64,000 bases of DNA, taken from contig NZ_JABGCL010000004.1 in NCBI RefSeq assembly GCF_019800005.1, positions 62,001-126,000 on the forward strand, read 5' to 3'. Below, piece after piece: positions 11,006 to 18,961 of this stretch. The notes below the pieces were generated by a model. The model saw only the letters and a list, made by a program, of their open reading frames with translations. It did no database searches and had not been told where the DNA came from. How positions within the stretch are numbered: the first letter of the stretch is position 1; each line of letters begins with the position of its first letter. The stretch is from Geminicoccus harenae (GTDB lineage Bacteria > Pseudomonadota > Alphaproteobacteria > Geminicoccales > Geminicoccaceae). A program made the position numbers and the translations under genes.

Positions 11006-11646
11006 CGCGCGTCCTCCAAGGTGGTCGCCCCGTAATAGTGCCACAGGAACAGGGCGCCGACACCACGCCAGGGCGCCCAGCCCTCCGTCGCCCGGCGCAG
11101 CTCCTGCTCGCCCGGCCGGCTTTGCAGGCGGCGCAGGCGCTGGTAGCCGACCTGCACGGCGAGGTCGCCCGCCGGCAGCACGTCGGCCCTGCCCAGCGCG
11201 AACAGGAGATAGATCTCGGCACTCCAGCGGCCAAAGCCCGGCAATGCGGTGATCTCGGCCAGGACCTCCGCCTCGCTAGCCGCGTGATGGCGGTCGATCC
11301 GGAGCGTGCCCGCCTGCACGGCCCGGGCCAGTGCCTGGGCATGGGCGATCTTGCGGTGGCCCATGCCGCAGGCCCGCAGCGTCGCCACCGTCTGCGCCGC
11401 CAGCCAGGCATGGTCGGGCGTGGCCCCGGCCGCCACTTCCAGACGGCGCCAGATCGCGGCTGCGGCCCGGACCGAGATCTGCTGGGCGGTCATGATCTGC
11501 AGGAGGGTGGCGAAGCCCGGCGGGCGGATCCTGGGCGGCGGGTCACCGATCCGGGTGCGCAGCGCCGCGACCTGCGGGTCACGCCCGGCCAGTTCGTCCA
11601 TGCCCAGGCGGATCCGGGCCTCGTCGAGCGGCGTGAAGCCCATCAT
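11002..11646 (-). CDS. DNA-3-methyladenine glycosylase II-like (AlkA/HhH-GPD family)
   Basis: A base-excision repair glycosylase of about 214 residues. The helix-hairpin-helix LPGFGRWSAEIYLLFALG and the catalytic Asp in LPAGDLAVQ (about residue 168) match the HhH-GPD family. An LQIMTAQQISVRAA stretch near residue 55 is typical of AlkA-like enzymes. The ATG at 11646 has a GAGG Shine-Dalgarno. The stop overlaps mntA, so the toxin-antitoxin pair rides on the same transcript. It is divergent from the TMEM43-like gene, with 47 bp between starts. Confidence 0.88.
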   Translation of the reverse strand: MMGFTPLDEARIRLGMDELAGRDPQVAALRTRIGDPPPRIRPPGFATLLQIMTAQQISVRAAAAIWRRLEVAAGATPDHAWLAAQTVATLRACGMGHRKIAHAQALARAVQAGTLRIDRHHAASEAEVLAEITALPGFGRWSAEIYLLFALGRADVLPAGDLAVQVGYQRLRRLQSRPGEQELRRATEGWAPWRGVGALFLWHYYGATTLEDAR

Positions 11647-11693
11647 GCTGCCGTCCTCGGACCTGACGCCGCAAGCTGCCCAGGAGAGTTCCA

Positions 11694-12671
11694 TTGAGCA
11701 AGTCGGTCGTGCCGGTCGCAATCGGCAGCCTCATCCTGCTGGCGGCAGTCGCGGTTTCCGTCTGGCATGAATGGCGGACCGCGTCGGCGGCCGACCTGCG
11801 CGCGGTCGTCGGGGCCGAGGTCGTCGATGCTGCGGCGGATGACGCCACTGGCGTGCCGGACGGGCGGTTCGTCCGGGTCGTGGGCGAGACCAGGGCGGCG
11901 GGCCCGGTGCAGGAGCCGGCACTGGGCCGGACGTTCCAGCTCCTGCGGCTGGACCGCGAGGTCGAGACCGCGCAGTGGCAGGAACGCCAGATCAACACCC
12001 AGGGCGGGCGCGACCTTGTCTATGAGCTGGTATGGTCGGCGGTCCGGATCGATTCGACCCGGTTCCGCGATGCCGGCGGCGCCCATCCCAACCCGCCGCT
12101 GCGCCTGTCCAGCGCCAGCCTGGTCGCGCCGTCGCCGATGCTGGGTGCTTGGCAGGCGGAGCCGCCGCTCTGGCTGGCCCTGCCGGCCACCGATCCGGTC
12201 GCCCTGCCCGAACGGCTGGAGGTGGCGGGGATCGGCACGGTGGCGCGCGGCGGCCAATGGTGGTGGTCGGGCGATCCGGACCGGCCGGCCCCGGGTGACA
12301 TCCGGCTGCGCTACCGGTCCGTGCCGTTCGGCCTTGCGACGATGATCGGTCAGGCCCAAGCCGGGACGCTGCGGGCACCGGTCGACGGCAAGGGGGCGGT
12401 GCTGGCCCTGGCCGGCCAGGGCGATGTCGCGGCCGCCAACCTGCTGGGCACGGCGGGTGCCGCCGCGACGCTGGAGGCCTGGAAGCTGCGCGCCTTCCTC
12501 CTGGCGGCGTGCCTCTTGGGCGGCTGCATCCTCGCCTTCGGCCTCAAGCGCGGCGGTGTCGGCGTGGCGGCGGGGCTCGGCGGGGGCGGGCCGCTCACCG
12601 GGCTCCTGCTGGGCAGCTCGGTCTGGCTGATCGTGTCGGTAACTGCCTGGTTACTCTTCCGGCTACGCTAA
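11694..12671 (+). CDS. TMEM43-family membrane protein
   Basis: A 325-residue protein of unknown bacterial function, related to the TMEM43 (LUMA) family. It has one N-terminal membrane segment (residues 6-23), a large soluble region and two or three hydrophobic segments at the C-terminus (about 270-325). The family core YELVWSAVRIDSTRF followed by HPNPPL is clear. The TTG at 11694 is preceded by AGGAGAG, a good Shine-Dalgarno at 5-6 bases, which decides this start. No partner gene is evident. Confidence 0.8.
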   Translation: MSKSVVPVAIGSLILLAAVAVSVWHEWRTASAADLRAVVGAEVVDAAADDATGVPDGRFVRVVGETRAAGPVQEPALGRTFQLLRLDREVETAQWQERQINTQGGRDLVYELVWSAVRIDSTRFRDAGGAHPNPPLRLSSASLVAPSPMLGAWQAEPPLWLALPATDPVALPERLEVAGIGTVARGGQWWWSGDPDRPAPGDIRLRYRSVPFGLATMIGQAQAGTLRAPVDGKGAVLALAGQGDVAAANLLGTAGAAATLEAWKLRAFLLAACLLGGCILAFGLKRGGVGVAAGLGGGGPLTGLLLGSSVWLIVSVTAWLLFRLR

Positions 12672-12692
12672 CCTACGAGCCGAACGTGGGTT
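12670..12692 (+). terminator. Intrinsic terminator overlapping the TMEM43-like stop codon
   Basis: AACCTACG and CGTGGGTT pair (8 bp, one G-U) around a 7-base loop, followed by TTCC. The left arm begins inside the TAA stop codon of the preceding gene. Confidence 0.5.
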
Positions 12693-12788
12693 TTCCGCTG
12701 CCTTAGCGCGCTTCAAAGCAGCAAGGCGGCGTGCTACCCCCGCACCTGCCGCAACGACGCCGCCGGTGCGCAGCAAGGAAGGATCGGG

Positions 12789-14411
12789 ATGGAACGCGAG
12801 CAGATGGCCTACGACGTGGTGATCGTGGGTGCCGGGCCTGCCGGCCTCGCCGCCGCGATCCGCCTCAAGCAGATCGACGAGGAACTGTCGGTCTGCGTGA
12901 TCGAGAAGGGGGCCGAGGTCGGCGCCCACATCCTGTCGGGTGCCGTGCTGGAGCCGCGTTCGCTGAACGAGCTCCTGCCTGACTGGCAGGCGCAGGGGGC
13001 ACCGGTCGAGACGGCGGTGACCGAGGACCAGTTCCTGCTCCTCACCGAGACCGGCAGCCGCAAGTTGCCCACCCCGCCGCAGATGCACAACCAGGGCAAC
13101 TACATCATCTCCCTGGGTCTCCTGTGTCGCTGGCTCGCCGAGCAGGCCGAGGGGCTGGGGGTGGAGATCTACCCGGGCTTCGCCGCGGCCGAGGTGCTCT
13201 ATGACGAGGCGGGTGCCGTGCGTGGCGTGGCCACCGGCGACATGGGAGTCGGCCGGGACGGCCAGCCGACCGACGCCTACCAGCCCGGCATGGAGCTGGT
13301 CGGCCGGCTCACGCTGTTCGCCGAGGGCTGTCGCGGCTCGCTTACCAAGACCCTGTTCCAGCGCTTCAACCTGCGCGACGGCGTCGACCCGCAGACCTAC
13401 GGGATCGGCATCAAGGAACTCTGGGAGGTCGATCCCGCGCAGTTCCATTTGGGCCGCGCCGTCCACTCGATCGGCTGGCCGCTCGACCAGAAGACCTATG
13501 GCGGCTCGTTCCTCTACCACTGGAAGGACAACCAGATCGCGTTCGGCTTCGTGGTCGGGCTGGACTACGCCAATCCCTATCTCTCGCCGTTCGGCGAGCT
13601 GCAGCGCCTGAAGCTGCACCCGGCGATGCGCCCAGTCTTCGAGGGTGGGCGGCGGATCAGCTACGGCTCGCGGGCGATCACCGAGGGCGGGCTGCAGTCC
13701 CTGCCGAAGCTGGTCTTCCCGGGCGGTGCCCTGATCGGCGACACGGCGGGCTTCTTGAACGTGCCCAAGATCAAGGGCACCCATACCGCGATGAAGTCCG
13801 CCATGCTGTGCGCCGAGGCGGCGGCGGCGGCGCTCAAGGCCGGCGGCGACTCGCCGATCCTGCTGGATGCCTATCCAGAGGCGTTCCGCAAGTCCTGGCT
13901 CTACGAGGAGCTGCACGGGGTACGCAACATCCGGCCTTCCTTCCGGCGCGGCCTGATGGCCGGGCTCGCCTACTCGGCGCTGGACACCTACGTGTTCAAG
14001 GGCAAGGCGCCCTGGACCCTCCATCACCATGCCGACCACAGCGCCACCGAGCCCAAGGCCAAGCACAAGCCGATCGACTACCCCAAGCCCGACGGCAAGC
14101 TGACCTTCGACCGGCTGAGCTCCGTCTTCCTGTCCGGCACCAACCACGAGGAGGACCAGCCCTGCCACCTGCAGCTCAAGGACCCGACCGTACCCACCCG
14201 GATCAACCTGCCGACTTATGACGCGCCCGAACAGCGCTACTGCCCGGCCGCGGTCTACGAGATCGTGCAGGGCCAGGACGGCGAGCCCAGGCTGCAGATC
14301 AACGCGCAGAACTGCGTGCACTGCAAGACCTGCGACATCAAGGACCCGACCCAGAACATCAACTGGGTGACCCCGCAGGGCGGCGGCGGGCCCGTGTACG
14401 GCACGATGTGA
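12789..14411 (+). CDS. Electron-transfer flavoprotein:ubiquinone oxidoreductase
   Basis: ETF-QO takes electrons from ETF, loaded by acyl-CoA and amino-acid dehydrogenases, and passes them to ubiquinone at the inner membrane. The 540-residue protein has an N-terminal FAD Rossmann motif (VIVGAGPAGLAAA), the family stretch EVGAHILSGAVLEP, and a second FAD contact LIGDTAGFLNVPKIKG. The C-terminal 4Fe-4S cysteines are in RYCPAAVYE and NCVHCKTCDIKDP. The ATG at 12789 has a strong AAGGAAGGA Shine-Dalgarno. The ETF subunit genes are not in the window. Confidence 0.96.
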   Translation: MEREQMAYDVVIVGAGPAGLAAAIRLKQIDEELSVCVIEKGAEVGAHILSGAVLEPRSLNELLPDWQAQGAPVETAVTEDQFLLLTETGSRKLPTPPQMHNQGNYIISLGLLCRWLAEQAEGLGVEIYPGFAAAEVLYDEAGAVRGVATGDMGVGRDGQPTDAYQPGMELVGRLTLFAEGCRGSLTKTLFQRFNLRDGVDPQTYGIGIKELWEVDPAQFHLGRAVHSIGWPLDQKTYGGSFLYHWKDNQIAFGFVVGLDYANPYLSPFGELQRLKLHPAMRPVFEGGRRISYGSRAITEGGLQSLPKLVFPGGALIGDTAGFLNVPKIKGTHTAMKSAMLCAEAAAAALKAGGDSPILLDAYPEAFRKSWLYEELHGVRNIRPSFRRGLMAGLAYSALDTYVFKGKAPWTLHHHADHSATEPKAKHKPIDYPKPDGKLTFDRLSSVFLSGTNHEEDQPCHLQLKDPTVPTRINLPTYDAPEQRYCPAAVYEIVQGQDGEPRLQINAQNCVHCKTCDIKDPTQNINWVTPQGGGGPVYGTM

Positions 14412-14547
14412 CGGCCAAGGACGTGGAGGCGGCGCACGGTGACGTGAGACCGGCGGTGATTTCCACACTGGTCGCATGTCACCGACGGGGCATATGTTCG
14501 CCGCACCCCCGGGCGCGGGGCCGGTTTGCGTCCCTCGGAGAGCCGTC

Positions 14548-15141
14548 ATGAAGAATCGTGCGCAGGCAGTCGGTGCAGCGCTTCTCGCCGCCGGCCTGAT
14601 GGCGGCGTGCACGCCGGCCGGAACGGAGCGGCCCGGCACGCCGGCCGCCGAGGCGACGCCCACCCCGTCCAAGGCGGAGACGATCAACGCCGCGGTCGAT
14701 GCCTCGCTGCTCGACCTGTACCGTGCCGCCCCCGGTGCTCAGGCCCTGGTCGAGCGGGCCAACGGCGTGCTGGTGTTCCCGTCCATCACCAAGGCTGGTT
14801 TCATCGCCGGCGCCGAGTATGGCCAGGGCGCGCTGCGGGTGAACGGCCGGACGGAGGGCTTCTACAGCCTGACCGCCGGGTCGCTCGGGCTCACCGCCGG
14901 CGTACAGGAGACCGCGCAGGTCATCCTGTTCAACACCGAGGAATCGCTGCGGCAGTTCCGGGAAAGCAATGGCTGGACGGCGGGTGCGGATGCCTCGGTG
15001 GCGCTGCTCAAGATCGGTGCCGGCGGCGTGGTCGACACCCGCACCGCCAACTCCCCGGTCCAGGCGATCGTCTACAACACTTCCGGCCTGATGGCCGACG
15101 TCTCGGTCGCCGGCCAGAAGATCACCAAGATCGAGCCCTGA
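14548..15141 (+). CDS. SYLF-domain (Ysc84-like) lipoprotein
   Basis: A predicted lipoprotein of 197 residues. The signal ends in the lipobox LMAAC, placing it in the envelope. After a short Pro/Ala linker the SYLF (lipid-binding) domain has FPSITKAGFIAGAEYGQGAL and the C-terminal GLMADVSVAGQKITKI. SYLF domains bind phosphoinositides in eukaryotes; the bacterial role is poorly known. The ATG at 14548 has a CGGAGAG Shine-Dalgarno. The next gene in the same direction encodes a hemolysin-III-like protein. Confidence 0.88.
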   Translation: MKNRAQAVGAALLAAGLMAACTPAGTERPGTPAAEATPTPSKAETINAAVDASLLDLYRAAPGAQALVERANGVLVFPSITKAGFIAGAEYGQGALRVNGRTEGFYSLTAGSLGLTAGVQETAQVILFNTEESLRQFRESNGWTAGADASVALLKIGAGGVVDTRTANSPVQAIVYNTSGLMADVSVAGQKITKIEP

Positions 15142-15188
15142 GCGGCCCGCACGCCCCCGCCCCGGCAGGAGCCCACCCAGCGCGACGC

Positions 15189-15833
15189 CTGCCGGGCGAG
15201 CTCAAGACCTATACGCGTGAGGAACGGCTGGCCGATGCGGCCGTCCACCTCATCGGCCTGTCCCTGGCCGTCCTCGGCTGCGGCCTGCTGGCCTTCGTTG
15301 CCCGTGGCCGCACCGGGCCGGGGGAAGCCGCAGCGCTGGCGCTCTACGGCCTGGGCCTCGTCGCCATGCTCGGCTGCTCCGCCCTCTACCACCTGACCCG
15401 CGACCCGGCGCGCAAGCACCGCTTTCGCCGCCTCGACCATGCCGCGATCTTCCTGATGATCGCCGGCACCTACACGCCGCTGCTCGTGATCGGCGTGGGC
15501 AGCCCGCGCGCCATGTGGCTCCTGGCCTTCGTCTGGCTGGTGGCGCTGGCCGGCATGGCGATCAAGCTGCTGGCGCTGCGCGTGCCGGAATGGCTGTCGG
15601 TGACGCTCTACCTGGCGCTCGGCTGGGCGGTGCTGGCGGCACCGGGCGAGATCATGGCGGCACTGCATGGCCGGGGCCTGGCGTTCCTGGCCGCGGGCGG
15701 CATCGTCTACAGCATCGGCGTCGGCTTCTATTTGTGGGAGCGGCTGCGCTTCCACACGGTGATCTGGCACCTGCTCGTCCTGCTCGCCGCCGGCTGCCAC
15801 TACCTGGTGGTGCTGGACCTGGTGCCGGCCTGA
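15189..15833 (+). CDS. Hemolysin III / PAQR-family membrane protein, start codon uncertain
   Basis: An integral membrane protein with about seven hydrophobic segments. Family landmarks are SALYHLTRDP, RRLDHAAIFLMIAGTYTP and the C-terminal HTVIWHLLVLLAAGCHY. These include the conserved His/Asp residues thought to bind metal in the PAQR/HlyIII family. The N-terminus TYTREERLADAAVHLIG also matches family starts. The reading frame has no ATG, GTG or TTG between the end of the SYLF gene and residue 59 of this model (an ATG in VAMLGC). CTG at 15189 is my best guess. Function in bacteria is unclear; haemolysis is not implied. Confidence 0.75.
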   Translation: MPGELKTYTREERLADAAVHLIGLSLAVLGCGLLAFVARGRTGPGEAAALALYGLGLVAMLGCSALYHLTRDPARKHRFRRLDHAAIFLMIAGTYTPLLVIGVGSPRAMWLLAFVWLVALAGMAIKLLALRVPEWLSVTLYLALGWAVLAAPGEIMAALHGRGLAFLAAGGIVYSIGVGFYLWERLRFHTVIWHLLVLLAAGCHYLVVLDLVPA

Positions 15834-15843
15834 GCGCCGCTTC

Positions 15844-16425
15844 TCAGACCGTCGTGTCCTCGTAGACCTCGTCCAGCGTGATGTCGGCCCCCAGCAGTTC
15901 GGAGCGGAACGTGCCCGAGCCGATCGTGTCCACGATCTCCCAGCCGCGTTCCGTGCGGGTCCAGGTCCGGACCCGGCGGCGATGCCCCTCCACCACCCAG
16001 ATCTCGCGCACCGACTCCAGTTCACTGTACTCGCCGGGCTTGAGCAGGAAGTCGACGGATCGGCTGGACGGCGAGGTGACTTCGACGAGCAGCGCGGGAG
16101 ACGGCACCACCAGCCCATCACCCGGAGGTGCACAGGTCATGGCGACATCGGGAATGCGCGTGCCGTTCTCGACCTCGATCGAGGCGTCGGCCGTGACGCT
16201 GCACCCTCTCGGCCGGCGGCTGCGGATGGCCGTGTAGCAGTTGCCCTGGATCAGGTGATGGTTGCGGGTGCCGCTCGCCATCGCGACGAGGGGATTATCC
16301 TCGGCCGGGAATTTCGGCATCGGCCGCCCGTCGACATACTCCCAGGGCTCGTCGCGCGACTCACGCCAGCGATAGTACTCCTCCCGGCTCATCGGCTCGG
16401 GCTGGTCCGGCCTCGGTTCCACCAT
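15844..16425 (-). CDS. Uma2-family (DUF820) putative nuclease
   Basis: A 193-residue protein of the Uma2/DUF820 group, PD-(D/E)XK-fold proteins often scattered through genomes. The fold core is visible as IPDVAMT (motif Asp) and ALLVEVTSPSS (E-x-x), with the N-terminal MSREEYYRWRE and WEYVDGRP. The biological role is unknown; many are thought to be mobile or selfish. The gene is convergent with the hemolysin-III-like gene, 10 bp apart. Confidence 0.85.
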   Translation of the reverse strand: MVEPRPDQPEPMSREEYYRWRESRDEPWEYVDGRPMPKFPAEDNPLVAMASGTRNHHLIQGNCYTAIRSRRPRGCSVTADASIEVENGTRIPDVAMTCAPPGDGLVVPSPALLVEVTSPSSRSVDFLLKPGEYSELESVREIWVVEGHRRRVRTWTRTERGWEIVDTIGSGTFRSELLGADITLDEVYEDTTV

Positions 16426-16604
16426 CGCCCCACCTCCACGGCGCGATAGCTAGCACGCCGGGTTCACGTCCGTGAACATCTCCCACCCACGACGGTGCGG
16501 CCGGATGCTCCATGGGTATGGCTCATGGACACGAGCAACGGGCATGGACAGGAGCAGGATCAGCCGCGGCTATCATGCCGGCTGACGCAGACGACAAAGA
16601 CGGC

Positions 16605-16637
16605 AGGTCACCCGCTCCGAGCCGGAACGGGTGACCT
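16605..16637 (-). terminator. Hairpin terminator after the lipoprotein operon
   Basis: AGGTCACCCG and CGGGTGACCT form a perfect 10-bp stem. Inside it TCCG/CGGA add four more pairs after one mismatch. It lies 5 bp past the stop of the last lipoprotein gene on the minus strand and is followed by a weak T-rich stretch. Confidence 0.5.
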
Positions 16638-16642
16638 CCCTG

Positions 16643-17068
16643 TCAGCCTTCTACTTCATGAGCGGTGAGGAACATCGCCTTTTCCAGCGCGTCGAAGAAG
16701 CGCTGGTAAGGCGCCGGGTCTTCCACGGCTTCGGCGTTGTACTCGGCGTTCGCGCGAACCATCGTCCGCTCCGGCCCCAGCGGACGGACCGTGACCGTCA
16801 TGCGAAGCGCATAGCCTTCCAGCTTCGTCGCGCTGACCGACCCGAGGGTCGCATCAGCCTTGTCCACGACGAAACCGAGATCCTGAAGCGTCGCGATCAC
16901 CGTACGGAGCGTCTGCGTCCGGTCGGCAGTGTCGAACGTCCTGGTCTGGAAGCTCCGCAACTGGACCGCGCTGGCGCTCGTTTGGAGGACTTGATCGCGG
17001 CTGTTCATCTGGCAGCCCGACAGAACCGTGACTGCACAGATAGCTGCCACCAGGAAATGCCCACGCAT
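16643..17068 (-). CDS. Small lipoprotein, paralogue of the next gene upstream
   Basis: A predicted lipoprotein of about 141 residues with lipobox VLSGC. The mature part shares a pattern with its upstream neighbour: QTRTFDT, then QDLGF a few residues before an acidic Asp, and a C-terminal FLTA. I do not recognise the family. The ATG at 17068 has GAGG 6 bases upstream; another ATG at 17080 overlaps the upstream stop and would add four residues. It is the third gene of a three-lipoprotein operon. Confidence 0.75.
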   Translation of the reverse strand: MRGHFLVAAICAVTVLSGCQMNSRDQVLQTSASAVQLRSFQTRTFDTADRTQTLRTVIATLQDLGFVVDKADATLGSVSATKLEGYALRMTVTVRPLGPERTMVRANAEYNAEAVEDPAPYQRFFDALEKAMFLTAHEVEG

Positions 17069-17076
17069 CGGCGACC

Positions 17077-17601
17077 TCATATCGAATTCGCCGTCAGGAA
17101 GACGGACTGCGAAAGCTTGTCGTAGAATTGCTGATACAGTTCCGGCTCGCCCAGGAACTCCTGCTTCGAGACGTTACCCTGGTCATTCCAGACGATCCGC
17201 TGGAAGGTGACACGGGTCATGGTGCGGTTGGCTTCCAGCGGGCTCGTCACGAAGGCCAGGCGGATCTTCTGCTCATCATCGGTAGGCACATAAACACCGA
17301 ACAATGCCGCCATGACGATGGCGCCGGCTACCTGCCCTCCTTCCGTGGCGTCCCTGACCTTGGAGCCGACGATGACGCCGACGTCCGTTTCGCTTTCATC
17401 CAGCGAGAAGCCGAGATCCTGCATTACGCCGGCACCAGCCTGCAGGAGCAATGCCTCGTCCTCGGTATCGAAGGTCCGCGTCTGCAACTGCCGTCGCTGC
17501 AGACTCTCGCTATCGAGCTGCAATGCCTCGGGCGGAATGCCTGCCTGACAAGCGGATAATGTCACAGCTATGACAACAAGCATGAACCAACGGTTCATCA
17601 T
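17077..17601 (-). CDS. Lipoprotein with QTRTFDT/QDLGF pattern
   Basis: A predicted lipoprotein of about 174 residues with lipobox TLSAC. It resembles the downstream gene product (QTRTFDT, MQDLGF, FLTAN), so the two probably arose by duplication. A glycine-rich hydrophobic segment (GAIVMAALFGVYVP) lies in the middle. Starts at GTG 17604, ATG 17601 and ATG 17598 are adjacent; the GAGG Shine-Dalgarno best suits one of the ATGs. The family is not one I can name. Confidence 0.75.
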   Translation of the reverse strand: MMNRWFMLVVIAVTLSACQAGIPPEALQLDSESLQRRQLQTRTFDTEDEALLLQAGAGVMQDLGFSLDESETDVGVIVGSKVRDATEGGQVAGAIVMAALFGVYVPTDDEQKIRLAFVTSPLEANRTMTRVTFQRIVWNDQGNVSKQEFLGEPELYQQFYDKLSQSVFLTANSI

Positions 17602-17607
17602 CACACC

Positions 17608-18024
17608 TCAAAACGAGGATTGGCGATATGAATAATCTCGGACGAGATTGTTCTCGTCGAAATTCACGATAATGGTCAGCGTCCGCTGCGAACTGCTCTG
17701 TGCCGAGCTTGAACCGTCCGCGCCGCCGAGAAGAAGGAATACAAAACCGCTGGAGGAAGACTGAACCTTGCTCGTGGCGATCTTATCGTAGACCCAGGTT
17801 TCACGGCGCTGCGCGTCAGTGGTCACCATGTTCGGCGATCCGAGGGCGGCGACGACGTCCGCGCTGGACATGCCTACTTTGATCTCGCGCTGGACCGTTC
17901 CGACCGAGATGCGGTCACCCGACGTGTCGGAAACATTCTGCGACAACTGCTGAGGCGAAGTACACGACGCAGCAAGTGGAACGAGAATCATTAGGGCCGG
18001 CAACAAAAATGGCTTCCTGGCCAT
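17608..18024 (-). CDS. SmpA/OmlA (BamE-like) domain lipoprotein
   Basis: A predicted lipoprotein of 138 residues with lipobox LAASC. The region VQREIKVGMSSADVVAALGSP and the following ETWVYDK match the SmpA/OmlA fold seen in BamE and related envelope proteins. A Ser/Gly-rich stretch (SSAQSSSQ) sits near residue 105. It begins the three-lipoprotein operon. It is too divergent, and too far from usual bamE context, to call bamE. Confidence 0.8.
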   Translation of the reverse strand: MARKPFLLPALMILVPLAASCTSPQQLSQNVSDTSGDRISVGTVQREIKVGMSSADVVAALGSPNMVTTDAQRRETWVYDKIATSKVQSSSSGFVFLLLGGADGSSSAQSSSQRTLTIIVNFDENNLVRDYSYRQSSF

Positions 18025-18120
18025 CCTCTAGTCCTTGAAGAATATCTCCAGGACGGCAGGAATGCTTCTTTGCACTTACCGGTGTAAGAGCCGCTGAATG
18101 AGCGCCTCGCATAGATGAGC

Positions 18121-18147
18121 GTTATGTGACCATAATGTAACGTGACC
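18121..18147. promoter_or_regulatory. Direct-repeat site upstream of the lipoprotein operon
   Basis: GTTATGTGACC and GTAACGTGACC are 11-bp near-identical direct repeats (9 of 11 identical), 16 bp start to start, in an AT-richer patch about 100 bp upstream of the first lipoprotein ATG. Tandem 11-bp repeats of this kind are typical of OmpR/PhoB-type response-regulator sites. The regulator is unknown. Confidence 0.35.
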
Positions 18148-18171
18148 GGCACTGGCAATCGGCCGGCTAAG

Positions 18172-18951
18172 CTAACAGGGAGTTTCCGGGGCAGCGGTGA
18201 ACACCTCGGCCCCATCCGCCGTGATCCCCACCGTATGCTCCGCCTGCGCCGCCCAGCCCCGGTTGCGGGTGACGATCGACCAGCCATCGGGCAGGGTCTT
18301 GGTGTCCGCCTTACCGGCGACCAGGATCGGCTGGACCGAGAGGAACATGCCCTCTTCCAGCACGTCGCCCTCGCCTGGGCGGCCCCAGTGGTGGACGTGG
18401 GGCTCGGTGAAGAATTCGCGGCCGATGCCGTGGCCGCCGAGGTCGCGGAGGACGGCGAAGGCGACGCCGGCGACCCGGGTTTCGGCGGCCTGCTGGATGG
18501 CGTGGCCGAGATCACCCAGCGTGGCACCGGGGCGGAGTACGGCGAGGCCGGCGGCCAGTGCCTGCTCGGCGCGTTCGGCCAGCAGGCGGCCGCGCGGCGT
18601 GGGCCGGCCGGCATGGAAGGTCCGGCAGATGCCGGCGTGCCAGCCGTCGAGCTTCGCCTTGAAGGCGATCTTCACGAGGTCGCCCTCGACCAGCCGCTTG
18701 GCGGGGCTCGGGATGCCGTGGCAGGCGACATGGTTGACGGAGATGCAGGCGGCGGCGGGAAAGCCGCGCATGCCCTTGGTGGCGGGCTCGCCGCCCCCGG
18801 CACGGATCGTTTCCTCGACGATCGCGTCCAGTTCCGCCGTGGTGACGCCGGGGCGGACCGCAGCGCCGGCCGCGGCCAGCGCCTCGGCAGCGAGCCGGCC
18901 GGCTCGGCGCATGGCGGCGAACGCGTCGGGACCATGGCGGGCGATGGCCAT
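18172..18951 (-). CDS. Methionine aminopeptidase-like protein with lost metal ligands
   Basis: A 259-residue protein with the whole type I MetAP fold. Active MetAPs bind two metal ions through D97, D108, H171, E204 and E235 (E. coli numbering). Here the aligned residues are A96 (VKIAFK), G107 (WHAGICR), H174 (GGHGIGREF), Q207 (LSVQP) and E238 (AEHTVG). Three of five are replaced, so peptidase activity is unlikely. H78, the substrate-contact His, remains. The ATG at 18951 lies 10 bp after the true map gene, so the two are co-expressed. It may be a binding or regulatory pseudoenzyme. Confidence 0.88.
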   Translation of the reverse strand: MAIARHGPDAFAAMRRAGRLAAEALAAAGAAVRPGVTTAELDAIVEETIRAGGGEPATKGMRGFPAAACISVNHVACHGIPSPAKRLVEGDLVKIAFKAKLDGWHAGICRTFHAGRPTPRGRLLAERAEQALAAGLAVLRPGATLGDLGHAIQQAAETRVAGVAFAVLRDLGGHGIGREFFTEPHVHHWGRPGEGDVLEEGMFLSVQPILVAGKADTKTLPDGWSIVTRNRGWAAQAEHTVGITADGAEVFTAAPETPC

Positions 18952-18961
18952 GCCGGGCGGG

